Source of the DNA: Dipteronia dyeriana
Lineage: Eukaryota > Streptophyta > Magnoliopsida > Sapindales > Sapindaceae
Reading direction: 5' to 3'
DNA: 64,000 bases
Assembly (NCBI GenBank): GCA_032871835.1
Contig: CM065299.1
Span: 48,186,706 to 48,250,705 of the forward strand
Shown here: positions 47,541 to 57,499 of the stretch, piece after piece
Layout: every line of letters starts with the position of its first letter
How positions within the stretch are numbered: position 1 is the first letter of the stretch
The notes under the pieces: model-generated
The model's input: only the letters and a program-made list of their open reading frames with translations
What the model was told of the DNA's origin: nothing
Database searches by the model: none
Translations under genes and position numbers: made by a program

Positions 47541-48090
47541 ATTGTATCATTTTCCATCATTCCAATGTCTTCCTCATGTTCCTATAGAAACACAAAAAAT
47601 CGTCTGAAATAGCATTTATCCTTTCTCTAGTTGATCGCCTCAATAACACTAGTTCTTGAGGTTGTTGAGTTTGTTCCTCGGGAACAATTACCTCATCTTG
47701 AATGGGGGGTTGTTCAACATTATCTGGTTGAGGATCTAGATTCGCTTCTTGATCTATGACTTGTATAGAAACCTGCACATTGTCAAAAGCGATAGTGGGA
47801 ATCGAAACCGATTATTCCTCAAAGACAATGTCTCTAACCTTATTTCTCCCCCAAACTCAACATCCTCAAAAAAATGTTGCAGTTCCCGTTTCAAAAATTG
47901 AACTAAATGTGAGATCATAAAACTTATAGCCCTTATATCGCTCAGAGTAGCCAATAAAGTAGCTGCTCACAATTTTGGAGTCTAATTCCCTTTCATGTGG
48001 CCCGTAAGGCCTTGCCTCTGTTGGACATCCCAAAATGTGAAAATGCTTTAGACTAGGCTTTATGATTGTCCAAAGGTCATAAGGTGTTTA
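47541..48090 (-). pseudogene. pol: COP2 integrase C-terminus and linker
   Basis: The linker part (47557-47778) is acidic and Gln-rich and ends LVLLRRSTRERINAISDDF, the common lead-in to copia RT. Upstream, to about 48090, is the integrase C-terminal SH3-like region (LGCPTEARPYGPHERELDSK, YFIGYSERYKGYKFY) across several frames. The integrase zinc region and catalytic core are absent: this tail is fused to gag. Confidence 0.75.
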
Positions 48091-48680
48091 ACAGCTTCAT
48101 TATTCTCTCTTTTTTGCCCTTATCCTTAGAGTGCTAGCCAAATGAGCAATTTTGGTCATATCTTGCTTCAGTCTCTCTTCCTCTTACATATAATAAGAAA
48201 TGAGCTCATTAAGAATCAATTTCTCCTTTTGACAGTTGTAGCTGACATTAAACTGACTGTATTATGCAGGAAGTGATATTGTTACCAAATGCACGAGCAA
48301 GTCGTCAGATAGCTCGAGCTTCAGTGCCTTAAGCTTATAAGCAATATGGGACATTTTCATATTGTACTCCCTAATGTTCCCTTTGCCTTTGTACTTCATA
48401 GAAATCAAGCTTTGCAAATGCAGTGCTTGTCTCTGCCTTATCGTTTTTCACAAAACACTTTTCAATTTCGGTTAGGAACTCTTTGGCTTTGGTTATCTTT
48501 TTAGATATCGCAACCCTAAATGCCTCTAGAATGCCGCGCTTGATGATCATAAGACTCATGCGATTTGAGAAATCCCACTTCTCAAAGTTCTTCCTATTAT
48601 CAGGAGAACTTGCATCTGTAAGAGAAGCGGGTTGCTAAACCCGAAATACAACGTTCAGATCCATGTAGCCGAGAACAATA
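48091..48680 (-). pseudogene. gag: COP2 gag remnant
   Basis: Minus strand: MSLMIIKRGILEAFRVAISKKITKAKEFLTEIEKCFVKNDKAETS, then the region reading LKALKLELSDDLLVHLV and NELISYY.EEERLKQD in other frames. This is the UBN2-type copia gag. The zinc knuckle, protease and integrase core that should follow are deleted. Confidence 0.75.
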
Positions 48681-50685
48681 AGTATGTTTTCCTTCCAAAT
48701 CCTTAAAGTTGATCCCATTAAGCATGGGTATAGAGTTGGCATTAGCAGATACAGTAAAACATTAGCTTGAAAGAGAACAAAACAAACACACAAACATGCT
48801 CACATTAATAACAAAATACAATAATCAACAAATTCAAATAATGATAAGTCCCATCTCAAGATACCTAGCACAACATTAATAGCAGGTCTTTGGTCAGTAA
48901 TATTAATTGTAAGTGGTACTCCTGTTGTAGTGATCAAACATTGACAATAATTTATGTTAAATAATAATTATATCTTTAGATCGACTTATTATTTACATGT
49001 AAAACCTTATAATCATCACATGTTTACCACCACAGATGTGTGTGCTATTCGGCCAAGTATTAACCTTCCTTTGGACCGACTAATACCCGTATGAATTTTA
49101 CACACACACAAACATCCAGCATCCCTCATGAACAATCTCGAAAGAGAGGTCACTTTGGTGACATCTTGTTTCAATTAGCTCATTTAGAATGATAGACCAC
49201 TTTATTTAACCATAAAAGATATACCAAATAATGGTCGGTCCTCATCTCAAGATACCTAGTACAACATTAATATTAAGTCTTTGGACAATAATATTAATTA
49301 CAAGTGGTACTCTTGTTGTAGTGATCAAACGTTGACAATAATTTATGTTAAATAATAAATCTATCTTTGAATCGACTTATTATTCACATGTAAAACCTTA
49401 TAATCATCACATGTTTACCACCACAGATATATGTACAATTCGGCCAAGTATTAACCTTCCTTTGGGCCGGCTAATACCCGCGTGAATTTATACACACACG
49501 TGGTACTCTTCTAGTAGTGATCAAACATTAACATTAATTTATGTTAAATAATAAATCTATCTTTGAATCGACTTATTATTCACATGTAAAACCTTATAAT
49601 CGTCACATGTTTACCACCACAGATGTGTGTGCAATTCGGTCAAGTATTAACCTTCCTTTGGGCTAGTAAATACCCACATGAATTTATACACACACAAACA
49701 TCCAACATCCCTCATAAACAATCTATACAAGAGATGTCACTTTGACGACATCTTGTTTCAATTTAACCCATTTAGAATGGTGGACTACTTTATTTAACAA
49801 AAAAAAGGTATGCCACCAAATATTTGAATTTGAATTGATACTTAAAATAAAACAAAATAAAATTTATTTATTTTTATCAAAATTACAAAACTGCTCTTGA
49901 TTTTGTAAAATTACAGAAGGCCCCTCAAGCTTCAATAATTAAAATTTGGCCCAAAACCTTTGTTAATTTACAAAGTGACCCCGTAAGTTTTTCTTAATCA
50001 TAAATCTGCCCCAAAATGTTTTTGTAATTGCAAACAGGAGTTGTAAGTTTTGAAAATTATAAATTGGCCCTGATACTTTATCAAAATCACAAAATGGCCT
50101 AGAAAATTTACAAAACAGTCCCTCAACAATATCTAATTTTCAAAAGAAGGCCTAAAATAAACCAAGGTCTGTAAACCCTAGTTCTTCGCCGTTCACCGCA
50201 CCAAAGGCCATCACGTCATTGCCTGGAGGCAACGACGCACGTCGAAGTAGCGGTCGACGGCCCTCAAACCGAGATGGACGATTGATCTGGACCGAACGAT
50301 CGAACGAAGCAAGGATCGACGAACATCGATCTACTCTGCATCGATCTGACAGCAGCGCCACACACAGTGGGTCGCTCGATCAGGACCAGTGACGACCGAC
50401 GAGGCACCAGGCCGAGATCGACAACGGATCTGGGTTGAAACCCAACGACCCAAATTTACCCAGTTTTTTTTATTCGAAAGCGTGTAGGTTTTTTATTTTT
50501 ATTTTTTATCCTTTTATTAATTTTTAATAGAATACATACCCATTTTTATCATCAAATAATAACCGAATCCAAATCCAAAACACCGAAACTCAAGCAAATT
50601 TCATAAAAGAAGATCAAAACCCTAATTGTTCAGAAATTTCTTAAAAACCTAGGATCCAAATCTCAATTCTCAAGAATTAATCATG
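48681..50685 (-). other. COP2 leader with tandem repeats
   Basis: 2 kb without a gene. Repeats of up to about 390 bp occupy 48838-49800. A decayed array of phrases such as 'AATTACAAAATGGCCC' lies at about 49870-50150. A GC-rich stretch with many CGATC/GATCG words lies at 50170-50450; its 69-codon frame (50152-50361) has no recognisable domain. Confidence 0.65.
48838..49800 (-). repeat. Three-copy tandem repeat in COP2 leader
   Basis: Copy 1 is about 48838-49226, copy 2 about 49227-49498 (3' part missing) and copy 3 about 49499-49800 (start missing). Shared landmarks are ATCTCAAGATACCTAG, ACATGTAAAACCTTATAATC, ACATGTTTACCACCACAG and TATTAACCTTCCTTTGG. Confidence 0.88.
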
Positions 50686-50701
50686 GGTGGCTTTGATACC
50701 A
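50686..50701 (-). other. COP2 primer binding site (initiator tRNA-Met type)
   Basis: The minus strand reads TGGTATCAAAGCCACC, next to the LTR end. Confidence 0.88.
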
Positions 50702-50703
50702 CT

Positions 50704-51007
50704 TGTAAGGGATTCAATTAATACAAAACTAACATGCATACAAACATAATTAATCCGAATAACCTAAACATGTTTCAATATCATGATTAATCAAACCCTA
50801 ATATTCATAATATAACCCATGTCAATTCAAAAGAAAAGAAGTAAATCGAGAAAGCGGAAGCGTACTTGAATCCATTGCCAAAGGTTAGTGGATGGATAGT
50901 GATCTTCCAAATTATCACGACCTTTATGAACCCTAAAGTGTTCTATTTTGCTCTGTTGGCGGGGACACAGACAAAATAAAAGTATCGTATAATTTATGGA
51001 CCATAGT

Positions 51008-51053
<46 letters not shown>

Positions 51054-51268
51054 AATCATATTATTATATGTTTTGCTATTCTAATTCGGCCCCTCATCAA
51101 ATTAGAAATAGCACTCTGGTATCTATACATTAATTCCGTGAAAATTATACCCTTAAGCCTTAATGCTTTAAATCTTAATTAGATCACTTTAATTTAGGTT
51201 TAACCAAAAGATAGCATAACACATTTAATATTTACACGTGTGGCCACATATGATGGAATTTTCCAACA
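50704..51268 (-). repeat. COP2 5' LTR (565 bp)
   Basis: Sense strand TGTTGGAAAATTCC...GAATCCCTTACA. Flanked on the right by TTTTG and SIR1 LTR sequence. Contains an (AT)n(AAT)n run at about 51011-51055. Much shorter than the SIR LTRs. Confidence 0.92.
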
Positions 51269-51390
51269 TTTTGTTGCTTGTATGAATTAGGTTTTAATGT
51301 TAATATTGACTAATTGAAAAAGTTGATAACAATGGATTAACCCATTCACCCCTCTTTAGATTGATTTAGACACACGCATGTGTATTCTCA
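51269..51390 (+). repeat. SIR1 3' LTR terminal segment
   Basis: TTTTG duplication followed by text that aligns with the last part of the SIR1 5' LTR, ending TGTATTCTCA at 51390. Carries the CCATTCACCCCTCT phrase seen near the LTR ends of SIR2, SIR3 and SIR4. This is the outer edge of the nested stack. Confidence 0.88.
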
Positions 51391-51867
51391 TTAGACTTTC
51401 TTGACTTTTTTAAATACGGGGCTTTCAATATTGCTAGCTAACACACACATCTGAGTTGAGAAATATAAACTAGCTAGCTGATCTAAGTTGAAAAAACCTA
51501 CATCTGATGTTTGGTTTATAAAAAAAAACATGAAATTCAGAATTAAGATAGAACATACTCTTTCCATTGGTCATATTCGAATTCGACGACTTTTATATAA
51601 ATTAACTATATGAGGAAAATTTAATCTGCGCCAATCTTGTAATTTGAAGAGATCTGCAGTGGTCGTATAGCAGCCTAAGAATTCAAGAGATCTGCACTCT
51701 TTCATATAAATTTAAAAACCGGTATTCGTTTTTAATTAAAAACTGGACTGTTAATTAAAAAAAAATTGGACTTTTCTGTTCACCACTTTCGAAGACTACG
51801 ATTAATAAGTGATCGAATTTGTAGTGTATTTCACCGGATTGTGCAATCAGTGTTTGATATAAATATA
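51391..51867. other. Flanking AT-rich DNA, nothing recognised
   Basis: No ORF, repeat or RNA gene is seen. This is probably the DNA into which SIR1 inserted. Confidence 0.5.
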
Positions 51868-52695
51868 GGCATAATTTCACATGAGTAACAATTTTTTATC
51901 GATTTATTACCTTTATAAATGTCTTCCTATATTCATCACTTTAGTCCTTATTTTTTTCAAAACTCATCACTTTAATTTATTTGATCAAAAATTTAAAAAT
52001 CAACTATTTTAAATTCTGTGAAAGTACATTTTACTTGTATTACTATTTAATTCAGTTAAAATGATTATCTTGGGTTTAATTAAAATGAAAAACAATAAAA
52101 TTCTCAATAATAAAATTTTAAATAAATAGATTACAAAAAAAAAATCTTAAATAAATATTAAAAAAGTCCATTAACTTTTTCTTATTTTGTATTGTTTTTT
52201 TCATAATGGATATTTATTTAGCAAAACTGATTTTCCTTAGCTTCAAATGATTACTTTTCATATATTTTTTGTAATATATTTATTTAAGATTTTATTATTG
52301 AGAATTAGTTTTACATTTTAATTTAAAGTTTAGATAATCATTTTAGCTAAATAAAAATCCATTAAGGAAAAAATACAAATTAAGAAAAAATTATTGGATT
52401 TTTTATATTTTATTTAAGATTTTTTTGTAATCACTTTATTTAAGATTTTATTATTGAGAATTTTATTATTTTTTATTTAAATTTAAAGCTAAGATAATCA
52501 TTTTAGCTAAATAAAATAGTAATAAAGATAAAAATGTACTTTCATAGATATTAAAATAGTTGACGTTTAAATATTTAGTTAAATTGATTAAAGTGATGAG
52601 TTTTAAAAAAAATTGGGACAAAAATGATAAATATAAAAAAACAATTATAAAAGTGACAAATCGACAAAAAAGCGGGACTTATGTGCAATTCCGTC
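51868..52695. mobile_element. Fold-back MITE-like element (828 bp)
   Basis: The two halves are inverted copies. The left end GGCATAATTTCACATGAGT pairs with the right end ACTTATGTGCAATTCCGTC, and the pairing continues inwards through TATCGATTTATTACC / GTGACAAATCGACA, ACTCATCACTTTAAT and CAACTATTTTAAAT to the centre. There is no coding capacity. Flanks are TAAATATA on the left and TAAACTATA on the right, an imperfect 8-9 bp duplication compatible with a Mutator-type MITE. In the right arm a block of about 160 bp is present twice (about 52270-52360 and 52428-52525). Confidence 0.75.
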
Positions 52696-53328
52696 TAAAC
52701 TATATCAATTTGTCTGAGATACTATATCAGGATACACGACTTGCATTAACCATATGAGGAAATTTGATACAATTTGAAGCTCTGTATAACGAAACCGCAG
52801 ACCGTGTCTTCAAGCTGTTTTAAAATGAAACAAAGGGAAACGTGAAAACTTCCATTTGGACATATTCATATGAAAGAATGAAAACAAAACACCCACGAAC
52901 CGAAACCCAAGTGTAGTTTACGAAAACAATCACATATGAAACCACCAAACAATAAAATGCATAAATTACAAAATTTGGACTCTCATTTTCTTTTCATCGA
53001 ATACGTTGTATCTATATATAAATCCATTGAATCCCAAATCGAAAATAAAAACTACACAACATTTCTGGTTCCAAATTTAGAAACCAGACATAGAAAACCA
53101 CAAAGAAAGCTAAAAATCCATAGTGAGAGCTTGAAAGTACCTAAAAGTAGGTATCAGAGCTCATATCATACAGAGTTAACAGAACAATCACGAATACCAC
53201 GAATACAAATACGAAGATCCAATCTCAGAAAAAATCTAAGAAAAATCCAACTCGAATAAAATCACGAATACGAAGATCCAATCTCAGAAAAAATTACAAA
53301 AATCATAAAAGTAAATAATAATAAATAC
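52696..53328. other. Flanking DNA with a short direct repeat
   Basis: A phrase near CGAAGATCCAATCTCAGAAAAAAT occurs at about 53212 and 53270, a duplication of roughly 58 bp. A 107-codon frame (52936-53259) is Lys/Arg/Ser-rich with no known domain; I do not call it a gene. Confidence 0.5.
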
Positions 53329-54193
53329 TGTTGACGTCAATTTCTGGATGTGAGAAAAGTCAACAAGATTTGGATTTTAGCTGTGATTTCAAAGAGAAAG
53401 AGAAGGAGAAAGTAATCGGACACAAGTTTTACGTGGTAAAACTCCGATGACCGGAGAAACGTCCACGGGCGGTTGAATAAACAACCGAACCAAAATCCAC
53501 TATAGAAAATTATTTACAACTCTCGGCTCTCTCTTTCTTCTCTCTGTATTTTCTATATTTTTTCTATGTGATGAGATTATGGGTCTATTTATATGTGCAT
53601 AGAACCCTAATCCTTTTTGTACAAGTAACTAGAGATCTTTGTATTTAATTATGATTGGTTACTTGTTTGAAGTAGTCTGTCTTCTTTCCTTTTTCGGAGA
53701 CTTGTATAAAGATCGGACTCTAGTGATATAGTCTGGTTAGGACTTATTTCCTTATAAATGTGTAGTCTTTTTGAAGAAATTAAATTGTTGCCTGATTTGG
53801 AACCTTTTTCCTGTTTGGTATTCTATTCTTCTTGGAATTCTTCTTGGAATTCTTCTTTGATATGGATATCTTTACGTATTCTAACGACTCTTGATTCGTG
53901 TGTCGGTTATGCTCTGGGCTTCTTTATTCGGGTTTCTTTATGTTTGTCCCGAGCAGAACATGATGTTAGCTGGTCCCGAATGATGTCATCTGATCCCGAG
54001 TAGTACATGTCATGAGCTAACCCCGAGCATCGTTAACTAACCCCGAGTAGGTTTTGTTCAATACTTGTTTACTCGGGTTTCTCTTCTTTGGTGGTTTTAC
54101 AGGATATTTTCTGAATGCCTATTTGGATGTCCACCAGTCAATTTTATCCTCTTTGTCAATGACGTGTACGTCTGATAAAATTTACATACGACA
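53329..54193 (-). repeat. RET2 3' LTR (865 bp)
   Basis: TGTTGACGTC at the left, CATACGACA at the right. Matches RET1 LTR 725-1644 and is shorter in the CCCGAGTAG repeat zone. Of the three TGACGTCA sites of RET1, one survives as TGATGTCA (about 53982). Stem-loop at 53432-53467: outer CGTGG/CCACG, inner CTCCG/CGGAG. Confidence 0.92.
53432..53467 (-). other. Conserved LTR stem-loop, RET2 copy
   Basis: Outer stem CGTGG (53432-53436) with CCACG (53463-53467); inner stem CTCCG (53442-53446) with CGGAG (53452-53456). Between the TATA-like region and the LTR 3' end. Equivalents: RET1 829-865, SIR1 7419-7450 and 12354-12383, SIR2 13009-13040, SIR3 13995-14025 and 22115-22145, SIR4 37520-37550. Confidence 0.75.
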
Positions 54194-54206
54194 ATACCCC
54201 CTTAAA
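54194..54206 (-). other. RET2 polypurine tract
   Basis: The minus strand reads TTTTAAGGGGGTAT directly before the LTR. Confidence 0.8.
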
Positions 54207-54691
54207 ATATTTTTGCCGAACAGGGTTTCGTTCCGGGCAAAAGTATTTTAATCAACCCTTCAATTTTTACGTCTCATTAACGCCAGAGTAAATGTCTTGT
54301 CATAATGATGTGTTTTAATGGTGACCATGTAAATTCAATTTTGCCTCTTCACACGAGATCTCAATGATTGCGACGTTTTGGAGTTCTGACGGCCTTTGTC
54401 AGTTCTTCTCTTATCACGTGTCCTCTACCGCTTCATTTCTCGATACCATTTATGAGAAACGACCTAAGCGTCTCCTAGTGCGCCGCCTATGTCATCAAAT
54501 TTATCCTTGATTTTCCCGCCTTGAGATCTTAGGGTTTCGTGTTATTACCCCTTTAAATTCTCCACTGAACGGAGTTACGTTGGTTCATTAGAGACTCAAA
54601 CCGGAAATTTTCCAATCCAGATTTCTTTACGCAGAAAATCCCTCTTCTCTATTGATTTTGCATCAGGCTTCTTCATTCAAGGTTAGTTTAA

Positions 54692-57499
54692 ATGAATCCA
54701 ACTTCTTGTCGTCGACTCTTTACTATAGCTCTCAAAGCGCTTGATCGTGGGGATTTTCAACTGGTTTCTTGCTCTCGAAGATTATTGGGGGAAATCCCCC
54801 TGATGAACCTTCTTTTTTTAGAAGTCGACGTTTCTAGGCTTTACCCTGACGTCCGTTTTAGTTCTGAATCTAGTTATGAATCATCTAGTTCTGAATCTGT
54901 CATTTCTGATCATAGAGTACCTCTTCGATTAAGGATGGGGAAACATCAAAGTAAAAGCGAAGTCCATAAGCACAACTTGGGCATCGTCCGGATCAGGGAG
55001 CAAACTATTGATAAGAAGGATGTCAAAGAGGAGATCAGAAAATCTCGTCTCTCTTTTTCTGTCGATCGCCAAAGTGGGTATGTTGTCGAGCCGAATGTGG
55101 TCTGGAAGGATGAGATCGGGAAATATCGTGCCCGATTCGATTTGGATGATTCAGTTATTCTGATTCCTTCCGGTGATAGAGCCGAGTGGAACCCTCCCCT
55201 GGGTATGGTGGCAATCTATGGGTCCATGCTTTGTTGTGGCGTCACTCTTCCTCTTTAGCCGTTTATTTCCTGGTTTCTGGCTCAGACAAGTATCGCTCCA
55301 GCGCAACTGGCCTCGAACAGCTACAAGATCTTGATGTGCATGTGGCACATGTGGAGCCGAATAAATCTGTCACCGCTTTCCCCGAGTGAAATCAGGCACT
55401 TCTACATGCTAAGGCAGTCTGGTAAGACAGGGACTTATTTCCTCATGTCTAACCCGCTAGATTGTTGGGTCCCCGAGGGGACAAAAGTGAATCAGGAAGT
55501 TGATACCTCCGATGATGCTAAAAAGAGGGGCTTTGTATAGGGATTTCCTTCGTTTAACAAGTACTGGAAGAACAGTTGGTTTTTTGCCTGAGGGAACCTA
55601 GGTCTTGAAGTCTTTCTTTTGGCTGGGGAATCTCGGATGGTACTGAAAGTTCCCCATTTTTTCTGCTCCTCTGAGGTGTGGAACAAGAAAAATCTTGAAT
55701 TTTACGATGCTGAGCTGACCAAATTTGCTCGGGCTGCAATTCGCAATTTGGAAAAAATGAGCAGGATTTATCTTTTTAATGAGAAGAAGATGATAGAACT
55801 TGGCTTCTTTAGCCAAATTTCAGGCTACCGCAGCCGATGTAAGTGATCTTTGTACCCTTTTTTTTTTAACTCTGACGTGATTCCCTTTTTCTTTTTTTAT
55901 TCTGACGTGATTCCCTTTTTCTTCTAAGTGTATGACTCGGATATCGTCTGCGACATTCAAGCTCGTCAAGTGAAGTCAATTATTTAAGCGAGCCAAAAAG
56001 AAGCTTCTCGTCAGAGCAAAGAGTGCATTGCCCCACCCAAGTCAGATGAGGACCCTGATGCGGCTGACGAGCAGATCCCCGAGTATGTCCCTGAGGAAGT
56101 CATTCTTCCGACCGTAGGGGAGTCTAGTGGTCCGAGTGGCCATACTCAGAAGTTAACTGAAGACGGAGGGAGGTAGAACGATGATCTGGGTGAGGGACCT
56201 GGTTAATCGAGCTCCCTGGTTGAAATCCCTATCGAGCGAATGGACGTTGGTGATAGAGGTAAAGCCTCTGATGGATGATTAAATACAGGTCCTGACTTTT
56301 TTTAATCTTTCCGGTATGATGATCAGGAAGATCTGTCAGCTGATCTCGGCTTCCACCATTCTCAGGCTGAGAAAAGGAAGGCGGTCGATTCTCCCGCTCG
56401 TCCTCACAAGGTTCCTTGGGTGGTTTCATTCATTGATTCCAGTGATAAAGACACCGGGGTCGAGATTCCCCCGAGCATTGATGTTGAAGTGTCGGCGGGT
56501 GTGGAGATTTCTAACCCGAACAGGGGCTCTTTCCCACCTGAGGTTGAAGATCTAAGGGCTGAATCTTCAGGAGGCCCTTCATATCCTTCTCCGCAGAATA
56601 TACTTAGGGCAATGTCATCCGATCAGGCTTTCATTAGGGATGATCATTGGAGCAACCTCAGGGACGCTTCTTTGACGAATCATCTTCAAAATATTTTTAA
56701 CGACGCATCTTATGTAAGTTATTCCCAACTCTTTAATCGTCTTGCTTACTTGCTAGATTTTTATTTTGTTTCCTTATAGATGGTGGCTGAGTTCGTTGAG
56801 CTGGTTAAGATGCAGCAACATCAAGATGATCGAATAAGGCATCTTGAAGCTCAGTTGAAAGAAATTGAGGATAGCCATGCTTGGGTTGAATCGGCTTATC
56901 AAAAGGAGGTAGGCTCTGCCCAAGTATTTGCTGACCACTGTTTGGCGAAGCAAGTGGAGGCTAAGGAAAGAGCTTCTTTGGCAGAGGAGAAGGCTATGTC
57001 ACTTCAAAACTTGTTGTCTTCTGCCCAAGAATCAATGCTTAAAGCGGAACAGAAAGCGGAGCAGTCAAAGTCGGCATATGAACAGAAGATTGAAGACTTG
57101 GAGCGTCAGGCTTTGACGGTTGAATCCTTATCCAAAGAGGCTAGGCTGGAACTTGAAGTCCAGAGGGTTGATCATTTTAAAAGATCCCCTACTTATGATG
57201 CCCTTCTCATTCAGGAATTTCAGCGAGGGCTAGTTTCAGCTGGTGAATTTTTTAAGGTCAAGAATCAGGCAATTGAAAAAGCCGGAACCAACTGGGAGTT
57301 ATCGATAAAGAATCACGTGGATCGGTCCCTGGAATCTCTTCAAACTCAGATTAAGAAGTGGAGTGCTTATTGTCATAGTCGAGGCAAAGATCCTTATCCT
57401 ATGCATTTGGAGGTTCCATCAGAGCACTCCCTCTCAACCATTTATGTCAGTCAGGAGTCGGGCGTGGAAGGTTTGGTGCCTGATGTCGGACCGATCTAG
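54692..57499 (+). pseudogene. RET2 antisense ORF with two introns (gypsy-type transposon domain plus coiled coil)
   Basis: Runs opposite to gag-pol. Exon 1 (54692-55838) is Ser-rich, then holds a domain resembling the plant 'gypsy-type transposon' family (YVVEPNVVWKDEIGKY; later CWVPEG, SFNKYWKNSWFF). Intron 1 is 55839-55928 (GTAAGTGATC...CTTCTAAG). Exon 2 (55929-56713) is acidic and Pro/Ser-rich. Intron 2 is 56714-56779 (GTAAGTTATT...CCTTATAG). Exon 3 (56780-57499) is a long coiled coil (about residues 10-140 of the exon). All three exons are in one frame after splicing. Damage is nonsense codons only: 55256, 55538, 55589, 55985, 56174 and some more up to about 56305. Function unknown; it is a feature of Retand-like elements. 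Confidence 0.75.

Larger units (their letters stand above)
12429..51268 (-). mobile_element. COP2: Ty1/copia retrotransposon split by four later insertions
   Basis: The left end TGTAAGGGATTC (12429) is identical in type to the LTR end next to the PBS at 50704. The right end, minus strand TGTTGGAAAATTCC, ends at 51268. An exact 5-bp duplication TTTTG flanks it (12424-12428 and 51269-51273), and SIR1 LTR sequence resumes on both sides. Remaining COP2 pieces are the 3' LTR fragment 12429-12694, RNase H end 36471-37349, RT 46909-47540, integrase tail, gag, leader, PBS and 5' LTR 50704-51268. The stretch between 3' LTR and RNase H was lost. Confidence 0.9.
6490..51390 (+). mobile_element. SIR1: Sirevirus-like Ty1/copia element without pol, host of the nested stack
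   Basis: Visible parts are the 5' LTR remnant (6490-7568), PBS, gag remnant, a polypurine region, the 3' LTR (10363-12428) and, after the COP2 insertion, the LTR tail at 51269-51390. The tail aligns with the end of the 5' LTR at about 7450-7568 (shared GTTAATRTTGACTAAT and the TTTAGACACACGC end), which fixes the join. COP1 splits the 5' LTR and COP2 splits the 3' LTR. Right-flank duplication would be TTAGA; the left flank is outside the window. No protease, integrase, RT or RNase H is present. Confidence 0.85.

Noticed and set aside
50152..50361. 69-codon Arg-rich frame
   Set aside because: Lies in the COP2 leader between PBS and gag, in a GC-rich block; no family resemblance.
53147..53160. 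PBS-like GGTATCAGAGCTC on the plus strand
   Set aside because: No LTR end precedes it and no gag follows; probably chance or a very old remnant.
52936..53259. 107-codon frame in flanking DNA
   Set aside because: Low-complexity basic composition, no recognisable domain, no promoter or splice context. Could be tested with RNA data.
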